DNA of 64,000 nucleotides from Rubripirellula reticaptiva (GTDB lineage: Bacteria > Planctomycetota > Planctomycetia > Pirellulales > Pirellulaceae): positions 682,001 to 746,000 of the forward strand of contig NZ_SJPX01000002.1 in the NCBI RefSeq assembly GCF_007860175.1, in the 5' to 3' direction. Position numbers and translations under genes: made by a program. Under the pieces are notes generated by a model. It did no database searches. It was not told where the DNA came from and saw nothing but the letters and a program-made list of their open reading frames with translations. How positions within the stretch are numbered: position 1 is the first letter of the stretch; every line of letters starts with the position of its first letter. Below are positions 18,101 through 26,350 of the stretch, piece by piece.

Positions 18101-18537
18101 ATCGGCTCAATCTCTATCGGCTGTAGCGATGGCTGCACGACCTTGGCGTGAAGGTCCAGCCAGGGATTTCCCGATGTGGTTCGCAATAAAAAACCGCGTT
18201 GCCCGATCACTGACGGCCCATCGGCTGACTGCCCGCCACTTGCGGCTTCAATTCGTTCGACCTCGATCCAACGAGTCATCGGTGACGGCGGTTGGTTGGA
18301 CCGTACCCTGAATGCCCCCAACCTCAAATCCCCTTGTGGGTCGGCGGCCAAACACTGGCTTTGAAAAAGGGTCAAATGGCCGCCAGCAACCATAAAATCG
18401 GCCAATTCATTGGCGACCTTGGGCGGCGTCCCCTGGTGGGCCTCAGCAAATTCCGTCGCCAATTTTTTACACCCAGCCGCATCCAAGATGCCTTCTCGCA
18501 CCAACCGGGTCCAAAATTCGCTCAGTCCGATCGACAT
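15148..18537 (-). CDS. Large transmembrane Ser/Thr pseudokinase
   Basis: A 1129-residue protein. Residues about 1-160 are an N-terminal region found in planctomycete kinases (FWTRLVREGILD...LTLFQSQCL). Residues about 200-375 form the C-lobe of a Hanks-type kinase (LSDALSAMHAQQLIHGG; YIAPELAA; SDIYSLGCLLFRIASGRFPF; ALAKDPASRFLSVDQL). The catalytic HRD is HGG (His 225) and the DFG is DPA, so catalysis is unlikely. A Pro/Ala/Lys/Thr-rich linker (about 380-545) precedes one transmembrane helix (PIVLTALSVVVLALFIALLV, about 556-576). An exocytoplasmic domain of about 550 residues follows. It carries four KSKQ-type repeats near 180. It probably works as a signalling scaffold. Confidence 0.82.
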   Translation of the reverse strand: MSIGLSEFWTRLVREGILDAAGCKKLATEFAEAHQGTPPKVANELADFMVAGGHLTLFQSQCLAADPQGDLRLGAFRVRSNQPPSPMTRWIEVERIEAASGGQSADGPSVIGQRGFLLRTTSGNPWLDLHAKVVQPSLQPIEIEPIGEYLGVFSALSVGVVAHPGGLLADQLPERAKSKQAKSKQAKSKQAQSKQASEGNPRRACEYGIVLSDALSAMHAQQLIHGGVRADRVWIGIDGNPILLRDPAGPPVTGLGDTTTQWLDTAVDVSLYIAPELAATSPEASACTGASDIYSLGCLLFRIASGRFPFQADSVAETLRQHQTETPPELTEALAKGETGDPIYRVLAYALAKDPASRFLSVDQLSAALRAILPSLETESIETESIAAVEEKPAEAMPVKTSNAATPAQPESRKTTSKKSAATKIAPVKAATTNSSPQVKQPATKTKDSRSPVVASSIIRPKKPAAPKTTPSPVADEPATESAQVAAASPETLSDLPSNESSSSNQSVDEAKVGSADQVGTSSTGAVAADASDAPPAPADTSTSRTLRRRRKKTNRAPIVLTALSVVVLALFIALLVTDPTQPVAKRKQRPPIPAVIPAVSNQTIPTATKPSASDLAGQSPKTKSPAIGQAATNSRADDVAYQVVDDDGLLYAPPFPAGQAPAPLGLLPPGPAAIVSARLASILSSQTGKPILDALSPEVTELIDAVVLRSKVPVDWISRCSVGLFPGKDGHPEWSLAIELVQPQPLGELTDRWQVGASKTREGDTVYASDAMDADAFFLLASEIESGMISRYAVGPLDRISEVASIEGESIPLARSLRTLWNGTSDEADLVALVTPNFLFADGRSILNSSVPELVPSLRSVLIPNLSAMLITADADDGLVFGELRVTPNGGISEASLMRDIKDAIDAWPKWADQFVIDASPDPSWRLLASRLPTMMRFVSGQFRYGISDNVIVANTYLPASAVSQVSLATLLAANTTASAAAATTKMASAKPLTVAEMLDRKMSVSFDQESLEFAIDVIVAEFVRTLPEGSTLPPVRIIGGDLQKMGITQNQQIRGFAKTDLSLRTVLTDLVVGANPDKTATGPDDPKQALIWVVADDPANPGKQEILVTTRQAAENQFDLPVEFQPK
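17951..18010 (-). repeat. Four 15-bp tandem repeats coding KSKQA units
   Basis: GCTTGCTTGGATTTA (plus-strand reading) repeats at 17951, 17966, 17981 and 17996; the first copy differs at its end. In the pseudokinase this codes a lysine-rich AKSKQ stretch, in frame, so copy-number changes would keep the protein intact. Confidence 0.9.
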
Positions 18538-18881
18538 GCCGCAAGAGCTAACAAAAAGGTGTGAACAAGGCCATTAATTACTTCCGCCGCATTCTAAACG
18601 ACGGAAGCCTCTTCTGCTTCTGGGGGCAATTTGACTGGGATTTGACTGGGCAAGCTCATAGAAAAACAGTCTTTCGTGGCCTAGGATTCCAATATATTCG
18701 GCTGCCGATCAGCGTTGCGGTTTAGCTTGATTGTATTGGTTAAGGTGACCGAATTGAGCACCCAGACACGCGAATACTCTGGAAGGAGTCGCACCAGCGT
18801 CTAATCTGTGCCACGGTTGAAGTAGTTTGTTGCGTCCTGTTTTGCTTTAAATTTGCACTTTCGATAGTTTCGGGTGATTTG
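18538..18881. other. Divergent promoter region, pseudokinase / glgA
   Basis: These 344 bases separate the divergent pseudokinase and glgA genes, so they must hold both promoters. A tandem 11-bp repeat TTTGACTGGGM occurs at 18630-18640 and 18641-18651. No coding frame is convincing. I could not fix a promoter with confidence. Confidence 0.5.
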
Positions 18882-20387
18882 TTGAACATCGTTTATCTGA
18901 CAACTGAAGCTGTGCCGTTTGCCAAGACGGGTGGACTTGCTGACGTGTGTGGCGCTCTGCCGATGCGGGTGGCCGAATCGGGCAACCGTACTGCTGTGAT
19001 CATGCCCGCGTTTCGCAGTATTCGACGGTCGGGAATTCCCATCCAATCGACGGATATCAGTTTCGCCGTTCCGATGAGCCCACAGAAACTGGTCGGCTGT
19101 CGCTTGTTGAAGAGCACCCTTCCCGATGGTGAGACACCAGTTTGGTTCATCGATCAACCGCAGTACTTCGATCGCGACGCGCTTTACGGAACCTCGCTTG
19201 GCGACTATGGCGATAACGACGAACGCTTCGCATTCTTTTGCCGTGCGTCGATCATGGCCATGGCCCGGATTGGTTGGCCCGTCGACATCGTTCACTGCAA
19301 CGATTGGCAAACGGGCCTGGTACCGGCAATCATGAAGGCCGATCCCAATTTACCGGAAACGCTTCGTGACGCGTCGAGCGTTTTGACGATTCACAACCTG
19401 GCTTACCAAGGGCACTTCCCTCGTGAATCGTTCGCCTGGACGGGGCTGAATTGGCGTCACTTCAATCACGACGAGTTTGAATTTTACAATCACCTGAATT
19501 ATCTAAAAACAGGAATCATCAGCTCTGACGTGATCACCACCGTTAGCAGCAAATATGCCGAAGAGATCCGCACCGACGAACATGGTTGCGGACTCGACGG
19601 AGTACTTGAATCCGTGTCCGAGCGTGTCTTTGGGATCACCAATGGCATTGATGAAACGATCTGGAACCCGTCTTCGGATCCCAATTTGACGACCAACTTT
19701 GGCGTCGAGAATTGGCAGTTCGGAAAAACGCAAAACAAGACAGCACTACAAGAACGTTTCGGTCTGGAAGTCAATCCAGATATGCCGATGATTGGACTGA
19801 TTGGACGATTAGCCAGCCAGAAAGGGTGGGACTCGATCGTACCGGTGATTCGCCGGCACTTGCAGGAGAACCGACCGACACAGTGGATTGTCTTGGGAAG
19901 CGGCGATGCACGCTACGAACGCGAGCTACGTGAACTTGCATCTGCCTATCCGGACCAATTCGCGCTGCACATCGGATTTAGCGATGAACTTGCGCACCAG
20001 ATTGAGGCGGGCAGCGACATGTTCGTGATGCCAAGCCTTTATGAACCCTGTGGTCTGAACCAACTGTATAGTCTGCGTTATGGCAGTGTTCCCGTCGTAA
20101 CGCCCACCGGTGGCTTAGCCAACACAGTCGTGGACTGCACCGAAACAAGCTTAGGTGATCGTACGGCCACTGGGTTCTATATCTATACGAACGATCCCGA
20201 CGGAGTCGATGCTGCGATTGGCCGCGCGTTGGAAATGCGATTCCATCATCCGGACGGATGGGCCCAAATTGTGACCACCGGGATGATGCAGGATTGGTCT
20301 TGGACCAAGAGCGCGAAAGAATATGTTCAGCTCTACGCGGAAACGATCGCCCTTAAAGTTCCGCCAAAGCGCAAGCTCGCCAAGTAG
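18882..20387 (+). CDS. glgA: Glycogen (ADP-glucose) synthase
   Basis: A 501-residue GT5 glycogen synthase, about the usual length. It opens NIVYLTTEAVPFAKTGGLADV with the KTGGL ADP-glucose-binding loop near residue 15. DIVHCNDWQTGLVP, LTIHNLAYQG, ITNGIDETIWNP, LIGRLASQKGWD and PSLYEPCGLNQLYSLRYG follow in the order expected. The last contains the E-x7-E-like retaining GT motif. No ATG fits: the start is TTG at 18882 (or TTG at 18879), with GGGTGA about 5 bases upstream. It elongates alpha-1,4-glucan from ADP-glucose. The GalT-like and GH57 genes follow on the same strand, pointing to a glycogen/alpha-glucan cluster. Confidence 0.93.
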   Translation: MNIVYLTTEAVPFAKTGGLADVCGALPMRVAESGNRTAVIMPAFRSIRRSGIPIQSTDISFAVPMSPQKLVGCRLLKSTLPDGETPVWFIDQPQYFDRDALYGTSLGDYGDNDERFAFFCRASIMAMARIGWPVDIVHCNDWQTGLVPAIMKADPNLPETLRDASSVLTIHNLAYQGHFPRESFAWTGLNWRHFNHDEFEFYNHLNYLKTGIISSDVITTVSSKYAEEIRTDEHGCGLDGVLESVSERVFGITNGIDETIWNPSSDPNLTTNFGVENWQFGKTQNKTALQERFGLEVNPDMPMIGLIGRLASQKGWDSIVPVIRRHLQENRPTQWIVLGSGDARYERELRELASAYPDQFALHIGFSDELAHQIEAGSDMFVMPSLYEPCGLNQLYSLRYGSVPVVTPTGGLANTVVDCTETSLGDRTATGFYIYTNDPDGVDAAIGRALEMRFHHPDGWAQIVTTGMMQDWSWTKSAKEYVQLYAETIALKVPPKRKLAK

Positions 20388-20528
20388 GCAAATAAATTGG
20401 TGTCGGCACGCATTTTCTGGGCGACAAACGCCAAGCCAATGTTGTACGATCGGGATCAGAGGGACTGCTAGCGATGACACAGCAGGGGGGTCAGAGCGTC
20501 CCAAAATTCTGACGATGGCAGGGTGGAC

Positions 20529-21686
20529 ATGTTTGAGACAGCGCATGAACAATCGACCGCTCAACCTTCGCCTACTGCCACAGACCTGTCCAATCAACAT
20601 CCTTCATCGGAGTCTCGGCTAGACCCGTACTCGGGTAATTGGACGATCTTCGCTCCTCAGCGAACCGAGCGTCCCGACGAATTTGTCGATCAAGCTCCGA
20701 CGATCAAGACAGACGTCGCGTGCCCATTTTGTCGAGGCAACGAAGCAATCACGCCCCCTGCAGTTTGGGCTAGACACATTCCTGAAACAGCGCGGCTGTT
20801 TCGCAATGTCACCTGCTGCGAGGAAGAGGAAGAACCCTGGTCGGTTCGAGTGGTGCCCAACAAATACCCGGCCGTGGGCGATCTGCAAAGCGATTCCAAA
20901 ACAGCATTTGATTCAGGCGCGGGACGGCGTGATTCTGGCTTATTCCAAAGTGGTTGCGTGTCCGGTGGGCATGAAGTAATCATCGAATCGCCACGCCACT
21001 TTCATTCGTTAACACAGTTGGACATTGCTGAAATCGACCTGGTTTTCCAGGCGTACCGAGATCGAATCAAACATTATCGTTCGATTGAAGGCATTCAATA
21101 CATCAACGTGTTCAAGAACGTCGGCTACGACGCTGGTGCTTCGCTGACCCATTCGCACAGCCAGCTTGTCGCCCTCAATCAGATTCCTCGCCCCGTCGAG
21201 AGGATCGTTGAACGCATGAGCCACCATCGCGCTTCCACCGGTTGCTGTTTGCGATGCGATGTAATTCGCGCTGAGCGAAAAGCAAAAGAACGAATGATCG
21301 CATGCGACGAGACCGTGATCGCTTATTGCCCGTTCGCCAGCCAATTGCCGATGATGGTGCGGGTCACCACCCTGGAACACCAATCGCACTTCGAAAATCT
21401 TGATGACCGAGCACTCGAGTCGGTTTCACGAATGGTGTTTCGCGTGATTTCTTGGCTTGAAAAAATTCGCCCTGGCACGGCTTACAACTATTGTCTGAAC
21501 ACATGCCCGCCCGGTGTGAATGATCCATCCGACTCATTCCATTGGTCGATCGATATCTTTCCACGGATGTCGCACGTGGCTGGATTTGAATGGAGCAGCG
21601 GTTGCATGATCAATCCGGTTCTTCCCGAAGCGGCCGCAGCAATGTTCCGCAAATGCGCCGCTGCCAACAGCCCCCGGCGCCGCTAG
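20529..21686 (+). CDS. galT: Galactose-1-phosphate uridylyltransferase-like HIT protein
   Basis: A 385-residue GalT-family nucleotidyltransferase. DPYSGNWTIFAPQRTERP opens the first half. CPFCRGNE has the CxxC zinc pair, and WSVRVVPNKYPAV is typical of the family. HSHSQ at residues 208-212 is the HxHxQ active-site motif with the nucleophilic histidine (H210). The second HIT half ends HWSIDIFPRMSHVAGFEW. The ATG at 20529 follows AGGG by 5 bases; a GTG at 20523 is possible. It transfers a nucleotidyl group to a hexose 1-phosphate. Beside glgA it may feed the sugar-nucleotide pool, and the exact sugar is uncertain, so the symbol is a family label. Confidence 0.83.
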   Translation: MFETAHEQSTAQPSPTATDLSNQHPSSESRLDPYSGNWTIFAPQRTERPDEFVDQAPTIKTDVACPFCRGNEAITPPAVWARHIPETARLFRNVTCCEEEEEPWSVRVVPNKYPAVGDLQSDSKTAFDSGAGRRDSGLFQSGCVSGGHEVIIESPRHFHSLTQLDIAEIDLVFQAYRDRIKHYRSIEGIQYINVFKNVGYDAGASLTHSHSQLVALNQIPRPVERIVERMSHHRASTGCCLRCDVIRAERKAKERMIACDETVIAYCPFASQLPMMVRVTTLEHQSHFENLDDRALESVSRMVFRVISWLEKIRPGTAYNYCLNTCPPGVNDPSDSFHWSIDIFPRMSHVAGFEWSSGCMINPVLPEAAAAMFRKCAAANSPRRR

Positions 21687-21895
21687 ATTCTGCCGCTAGA
21701 TTCTGCTGCTAGTTTGGCGTTACGATTCACGCTCGTTGCATCTTCGGCACGTACAGTCGGCCAAATGCTGACGCAACGGTTGCGGTAGTAAACGGCACCG
21801 TCGTGAAACTCAGCTAATTTCTTGGCAACTTTGTCCTGCTCGACTTTACAAATCAAGTGGACTTTGACGGTTGTAGCGACCGATAAGGATGATGG
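21683..21895 (-). pseudogene. Possible small ORF or gene remnant antisense to the gap
   Basis: Between the GalT-like and GH57 genes the minus strand has an open frame of about 70 codons, ending TAG at 21683-21685. Its sequence looks protein-like (KVEQDKVAKKLAEFHDGAVY, then RCVSIWPTVRAEDA) with mixed composition. There is no ATG; a TTG at 21856 could start a 57-residue protein. The last codons run into a 13-bp tandem repeat overlapping the GalT stop. I do not recognise it. It may be a real small gene, the 3' remnant of a deleted one, or chance. Confidence 0.3.
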
Positions 21896-21970
21896 TTAGC
21901 GCAGCAAGTGTTCGTCAGTACCGGACATCCGCTGCTTTAAAAACATCCAAACTCTCTCGATACATCGCAC

Positions 21971-24136
21971 ATGACTGCCAACGCTCACCTCTGCCTTGTC
22001 CTGCACAATCATCAACCGATCGGAAATTTCGACGGAGTGTTTGAGCAGGCCTATCAGGACAGCTATTTGCCGTTTTTGGACGTGTTCGAGTCTTACGAAC
22101 AACTGCAGATTTCGCTGCACACCTCCGGCCCGCTGATGATGTGGTTGGCCGACCGGCACCCCGATTACCTTGACCGCGTACGAATGCTGGTCGACGTAGG
22201 GAGAATTGAGATCGTCGGTGGTCCGCAATACGAACCGATCATGCCGATGTTGCCGCCTCGCGACCGTATCGGGCAAATCCAAACCTACAGTGCATGGTTG
22301 CAACGCAATTTTGGTGTCTCGCCCACCGGCATGTGGATGCCCGAACGTGTTTGGGAATCGTCACTGACAAGCGATGTCGTGGATGCAGGTATCCGCTACA
22401 CCGTGCTGGACGACTATCATTTCCGCGCTGCCGGGCTGAGCGAAGAAGAATTGACCGGCCACTTCCTGACGGAAGATGACGGCCGAGTTCTAAGCATCTT
22501 CCCAGGATCAGAACGACTTCGTTACACCATTCCGTTTCGGCCGGTCGCCGAGACGATTGACTACTGCCGAAAAGTAGCCAGTGACAGCCCCGGCGCCGTG
22601 TTGACGTTTGGCGATGACGGCGAAAAGTTTGGCACGTGGCCTGATACAAAATCACATGTCTACGAACAGGGTTGGTTGCGATCGTTCTTCGATGCCCTGA
22701 CTGAAAATGCCGACTGGTTGCACACGGTAACTTTGGGCGAAGCACTTCGCCGGACTCCACCACGCGGCAAGGTGTACCTACCCGATTGCAGCTATCGCGA
22801 AATGACTGAGTGGGCTCTGCCAGTCGAATCGCAAGAATCATTTGACGACATTTCGCATGCGATGGCAGACCACCCGCGTTGGAATGATTTGAAGGCGTTT
22901 ATTCGTGGCGGATATTGGCGCAACTTCAAGACAAAGTACGAAGAAACCAACGAGATGTACGCGCGGATGATGGACATCAGCCGCAGAGTCTGCGAAGCGG
23001 ATGCCGCGGGTGCCGACCGTGGCGAACTGGCCGAAATTCGTGACCATCTTTACCGCGGACAATGCAATTGCCCCTACTGGCACGGCGCGTTCGGTGGCGT
23101 TTATCTGCCACATTTGCGAAACGCGATCTATAGCCATTTGATCGAAGCCGACACGCGTCTCGATAGGCTGGCGGGCGTGGATGCGAACACGGTCCAGGCA
23201 TCTGCCGATGACTATGACTTTGACGGATTGCAAGAAGTCCGGCTTAGCAACAATCGCCTCGCCGCTTGGATTGCTCCGGGGCGCGGTGGCCGCATGTATG
23301 AACTGGATGTTCGTGACATCAATCACAACTTGTTGGCAACGCTGAAACGGCGTCCCGAAAGCTATCACCGCAAAGTGTTGGCCGGTGCTGGCGACGGAGC
23401 CGACGCTTGCGCAAGCATTCATGACCGAGTTGTCTTCAAGCAAGCCGATCTTGATCAACGCCTGCAGTACGACAACTACGCTCGCAAGAGTTTGATGGAC
23501 CACTTTTACGACGAAGATGCGACGCTGGAATCGGTGGCTCGCGGCGAATCGCCTGAACGTGGCGACTTCGTTGACCTGCCATTCGATACGAAACTGCGAC
23601 GTGGTGCCGATCGCGTGCAAGTCCAAATGCGCCGCGATGGCAATGCGTGGGGCGTTCCCATCACGATCACCAAAGCAGTCACGATGGTCGCCGGCAGCGA
23701 CCGACTGTCGATCGCGTATTTGTTGGAAAATTTGCCTCAAGACCGCGCACTGCATTTCGGTATCGAAATGAACTTTGCGGGTCTGCCGTCGGGTGCGGAC
23801 GACCGCTACTTTACCGATGCGGATGGCAATCGACTTGGCCAACTCGGCGAGTCGCTTGATCTGCACAAAGTAAGGGAACTGAGCCTGTCGGACCGCTGGC
23901 TTGGTATTGACATTTCGTTACAAATTGATCGCCCGAGCGGTATCTGGGCGTTCCCCATCGAAACGGTCAGCCAAAGCGAGGCCGGTTTCGAACTGGTGCA
24001 TCAAAGCGTTTGCGTCCAGCCGCACTGGATCGTCGCACCTGACGCCGAAGGTCGCTGGGCCGTCACCATCGAGATGACGGCGGCCTGCGAACAAGCCACA
24101 GACGTTGTCAGCGAAGAACAAGTCATCTCACTTTAG
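21971..24136 (+). CDS. GH57 4-alpha-glucanotransferase / alpha-amylase-like
   Basis: A 721-residue glycoside hydrolase family 57 protein. LVLHNHQPIGNFDGVFE opens the (beta/alpha)7 barrel with the HNHQP motif. WMPERVWE places the nucleophile Glu at residue 125, and TFGDDGEKFGTWP places the acid/base Asp at 215; the same residues are E123 and D214 in the Thermococcus litoralis enzyme. DUF1925- and DUF1926-like modules follow (YWRNFKTKYEETNEMYARM; later beta-sandwich with RLSNNRLAAWIAPGRGG). It would transfer or cleave alpha-1,4-glucan and follows glgA and galT on the same strand. No signal peptide is visible, so it is cytoplasmic. Confidence 0.9.
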   Translation: MTANAHLCLVLHNHQPIGNFDGVFEQAYQDSYLPFLDVFESYEQLQISLHTSGPLMMWLADRHPDYLDRVRMLVDVGRIEIVGGPQYEPIMPMLPPRDRIGQIQTYSAWLQRNFGVSPTGMWMPERVWESSLTSDVVDAGIRYTVLDDYHFRAAGLSEEELTGHFLTEDDGRVLSIFPGSERLRYTIPFRPVAETIDYCRKVASDSPGAVLTFGDDGEKFGTWPDTKSHVYEQGWLRSFFDALTENADWLHTVTLGEALRRTPPRGKVYLPDCSYREMTEWALPVESQESFDDISHAMADHPRWNDLKAFIRGGYWRNFKTKYEETNEMYARMMDISRRVCEADAAGADRGELAEIRDHLYRGQCNCPYWHGAFGGVYLPHLRNAIYSHLIEADTRLDRLAGVDANTVQASADDYDFDGLQEVRLSNNRLAAWIAPGRGGRMYELDVRDINHNLLATLKRRPESYHRKVLAGAGDGADACASIHDRVVFKQADLDQRLQYDNYARKSLMDHFYDEDATLESVARGESPERGDFVDLPFDTKLRRGADRVQVQMRRDGNAWGVPITITKAVTMVAGSDRLSIAYLLENLPQDRALHFGIEMNFAGLPSGADDRYFTDADGNRLGQLGESLDLHKVRELSLSDRWLGIDISLQIDRPSGIWAFPIETVSQSEAGFELVHQSVCVQPHWIVAPDAEGRWAVTIEMTAACEQATDVVSEEQVISL

Positions 24137-24150
24137 AGAGCGAGACGCGA

Positions 24151-24876
24151 TTACCCCAGTCGTTTTGGAACGGGGAACTGAAGCGTGAATTTGGTACCGC
24201 GTCCAACTTCGCTTTGGACGCTGATTCGGCCGCCGTGTGCTTCGATAATCTTGCGGGCCGTTGGCAGCCCAAGACCACTGCCGCCCTCTTTAGTGCTGTA
24301 AAACGGTTCGAACATGTGCATTACCGTGTTGTCATCAACACCGCTGCCTGAGTCGATCAAATCAAGCGCAACGCCACCGCGAGTGGTGTAGGTGCGTGCC
24401 CAAAGCTGGCCGCCGCGATCCATCGCTTCCAACGCATTCTTGACCAAGTTCATCAGCGCCGACTGCAGCGAATCGCTGTGCAGTTTGATCGCCGGCAAGT
24501 CAGCGTCGAGATACTTTTCAATGTCGATATCATCGGCATCAGCTTGAGCCTGATACGCTCGCAGCACATTTTCAATCTGATCGTTCAGGCTGCCCGATAC
24601 CAGATCGATGTCTGTCAATCGCGTGTAACGCAGAAAGTCCCGCAGCAATCCTTCCATCCGCTCGCATTGACCACGGACAATGTCGACGCGATCGAGACAA
24701 CGACGACTGCTCGGCGACTCGATCTCGGACAAGTCCTCGCTTAGCAGGTCGATGTTCATATGAATCACCGATAGCGGATTCTTAATCTCGTGAGCGAGCG
24801 ATCCGGCCAATTCGGCCAGTTCCTCGTATCGAGCCCGCATCGGATCGCGCTCGTCGGAATCGGATTCAGATGACAT
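24151..24876 (-). CDS. Soluble sensor histidine kinase
   Basis: A 241-residue protein with no transmembrane or sensor domain. HisKA: residues about 15-80 with LAGSLAHEIKNPLSVIHMN, phospho-accepting His 29. HATPase: N-box LVKNALEAM, G1 LIDSGSGVDD, FEPFYSTK, G2 GSGLGLPTARKI. It has every catalytic box for autophosphorylation. Input must come from another protein, and no response regulator gene is adjacent. It is divergent from the DapL gene, and the two starts are only about 185 bases apart. In domain order it resembles the kinase core of NtrB-like proteins. The first ATG is used; a second ATG 12 codons in is possible. Confidence 0.88.
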   Translation of the reverse strand: MSSESDSDERDPMRARYEELAELAGSLAHEIKNPLSVIHMNIDLLSEDLSEIESPSSRRCLDRVDIVRGQCERMEGLLRDFLRYTRLTDIDLVSGSLNDQIENVLRAYQAQADADDIDIEKYLDADLPAIKLHSDSLQSALMNLVKNALEAMDRGGQLWARTYTTRGGVALDLIDSGSGVDDNTVMHMFEPFYSTKEGGSGLGLPTARKIIEAHGGRISVQSEVGRGTKFTLQFPVPKRLG

Positions 24877-25061
24877 GGACCAGAGGGGTGTACAGTTTGA
24901 AGGCTAAAACGGAAAGCAACGATAAGTGGCGCCGGCACGATCTCGGCCCCTGGATTGTAGCCGCGCCGCGGTTAAAAAGCCTTCACCCTTGCCCCGCACG
25001 CATGATCGTCCATAATCGTGGCCCGACAATCCAACCAAAACCCCCGCTAAACGACTCTGCC

Positions 25062-26324
25062 ATGTCCGCTGTGACCAAGCCCGATTCGACTTCCGCCGAC
25101 CCCTATTTCCAGTCTCTGTTCGCAGACCGCATTGGCGGCGCCGGATACGGGAAAGGCACCGAAATCTATAAGTTTGAAAAGATCAAACGGGCCAAACGAA
25201 AGGCGCTTGCCGATCATCCGGATCGTCAATTGCTGGACTTCGGTATCGGTGAGAACGATTCGATGGCGGACGCCAAAGTTCGCCAGGTCATGGCTGCTGA
25301 AATTGATAAACCCGAAAACCGCGGGTACGCCGACAATGGTGTAATCGAATACAAGCAGGCCGCTGCTGATTTCATGAAACGTAATTTCGGCGTCGAACTT
25401 GATCCGGCCACTCAGGTCAACCACTGCATCGGCAGCAAGCCCGCCTATGCGATGTTGCCCGCCGCATTCATCAATCCGGGCGACATCACGATGATGACCG
25501 TGCCCGGCTATCCTGTCGCCGGCACCCATACGCGTTACTACGGCGGCGAAGTATTCAAGTTGCCATTGCTGGCCGAAAACAATTTCTTGCCCGACCTCGA
25601 TGCCGTTCCCGACGACATCTACCGTCGCACGAAGTTGCTCGTCTTGAACTACCCGAATTCACCGACCGGAAAAACGGCGACGCCCGAATTTTATGAAAAG
25701 GTCGTCGCACTGGCGAAAGAAAAGCAGTTTGTCGTCGTTCAAGACGCCGCTCACATTCTGTTGTCATTCGACGGCAAACCACTGTCCTTCCTGCAAACGC
25801 CCGGCGCAATGGACGTTGGTGTCGAAGTCCACTCGATGAGCAAGGGCTACGACATGATCGGTTGGCGAATGGGATTCGTTTGCGGCCATCCACGAATCGT
25901 TTCGGCGTTCTCGGACATCAAAGACAATTCGGACAGCGGCCAATTCATCGCAACTCAAAAAGCCGCAGCAGCAGCCCTGAATGATGATTCGATTCCCGAA
26001 CGAATTCGATCGAAATACCTGCGCCGGATGAACAAGTTGGTCGCCGTGCTGAAAGAATGCGGCTTCGAATGCGAAGTCCCCGGCGGTACGTACTTCTTGT
26101 ACGCAAAGTCGCCAACGGGCACCAAGTCGGGCGAGACATTTGCGGCCGGCGAAGACGCAACCCGTCATCTGATTGAACAGTTCGGCATCGTGACGGTACC
26201 CTGGGATGACGCCGGCGCATTCTTGCGATTTAGTGTCACCTATGTCGCGGCGACCGAAGCCGATGAAGACGCACTGATGGACGAAACCAAGAAACGTCTC
26301 GGCGACGCCGGGCTGGTTTGGTAG
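25062..26324 (+). CDS. dapL: LL-diaminopimelate aminotransferase
   Basis: A 420-residue PLP-dependent class I/II aminotransferase. The ATG at 25062 (MSAVTKPD) matches the family N-terminus; the frame is open further up but without homology. Motifs: IGENDSMADAKV, ENRGYADNGVIEYKQAAADF, VLNYPNSPTGKTA, QDAAHILLSFDGKP, HSMSKGYDMIGWRMGF with the PLP Lys at 261, and the C-terminal FLRFSVTYVAA with the carboxylate-binding Arg. It converts tetrahydrodipicolinate directly to LL-diaminopimelate for lysine synthesis and, where present, peptidoglycan. The DapL route is known in planctomycetes and chlamydiae, which fits the setting. Confidence 0.85.
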   Translation: MSAVTKPDSTSADPYFQSLFADRIGGAGYGKGTEIYKFEKIKRAKRKALADHPDRQLLDFGIGENDSMADAKVRQVMAAEIDKPENRGYADNGVIEYKQAAADFMKRNFGVELDPATQVNHCIGSKPAYAMLPAAFINPGDITMMTVPGYPVAGTHTRYYGGEVFKLPLLAENNFLPDLDAVPDDIYRRTKLLVLNYPNSPTGKTATPEFYEKVVALAKEKQFVVVQDAAHILLSFDGKPLSFLQTPGAMDVGVEVHSMSKGYDMIGWRMGFVCGHPRIVSAFSDIKDNSDSGQFIATQKAAAAALNDDSIPERIRSKYLRRMNKLVAVLKECGFECEVPGGTYFLYAKSPTGTKSGETFAAGEDATRHLIEQFGIVTVPWDDAGAFLRFSVTYVAATEADEDALMDETKKRLGDAGLVW

Positions 26325-26350
26325 TCGCGATCGCACGTGATACAAATGTT

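Noticed and set aside
22838-23866. 342-codon minus-strand open frame
   Set aside because: Antisense to the GH57 gene, which has catalytic Glu and Asp motifs; no domain in the opposite frame.
25764-26345. 193-codon minus-strand open frame
   Set aside because: Antisense to the DapL gene with its PLP-lysine motif.
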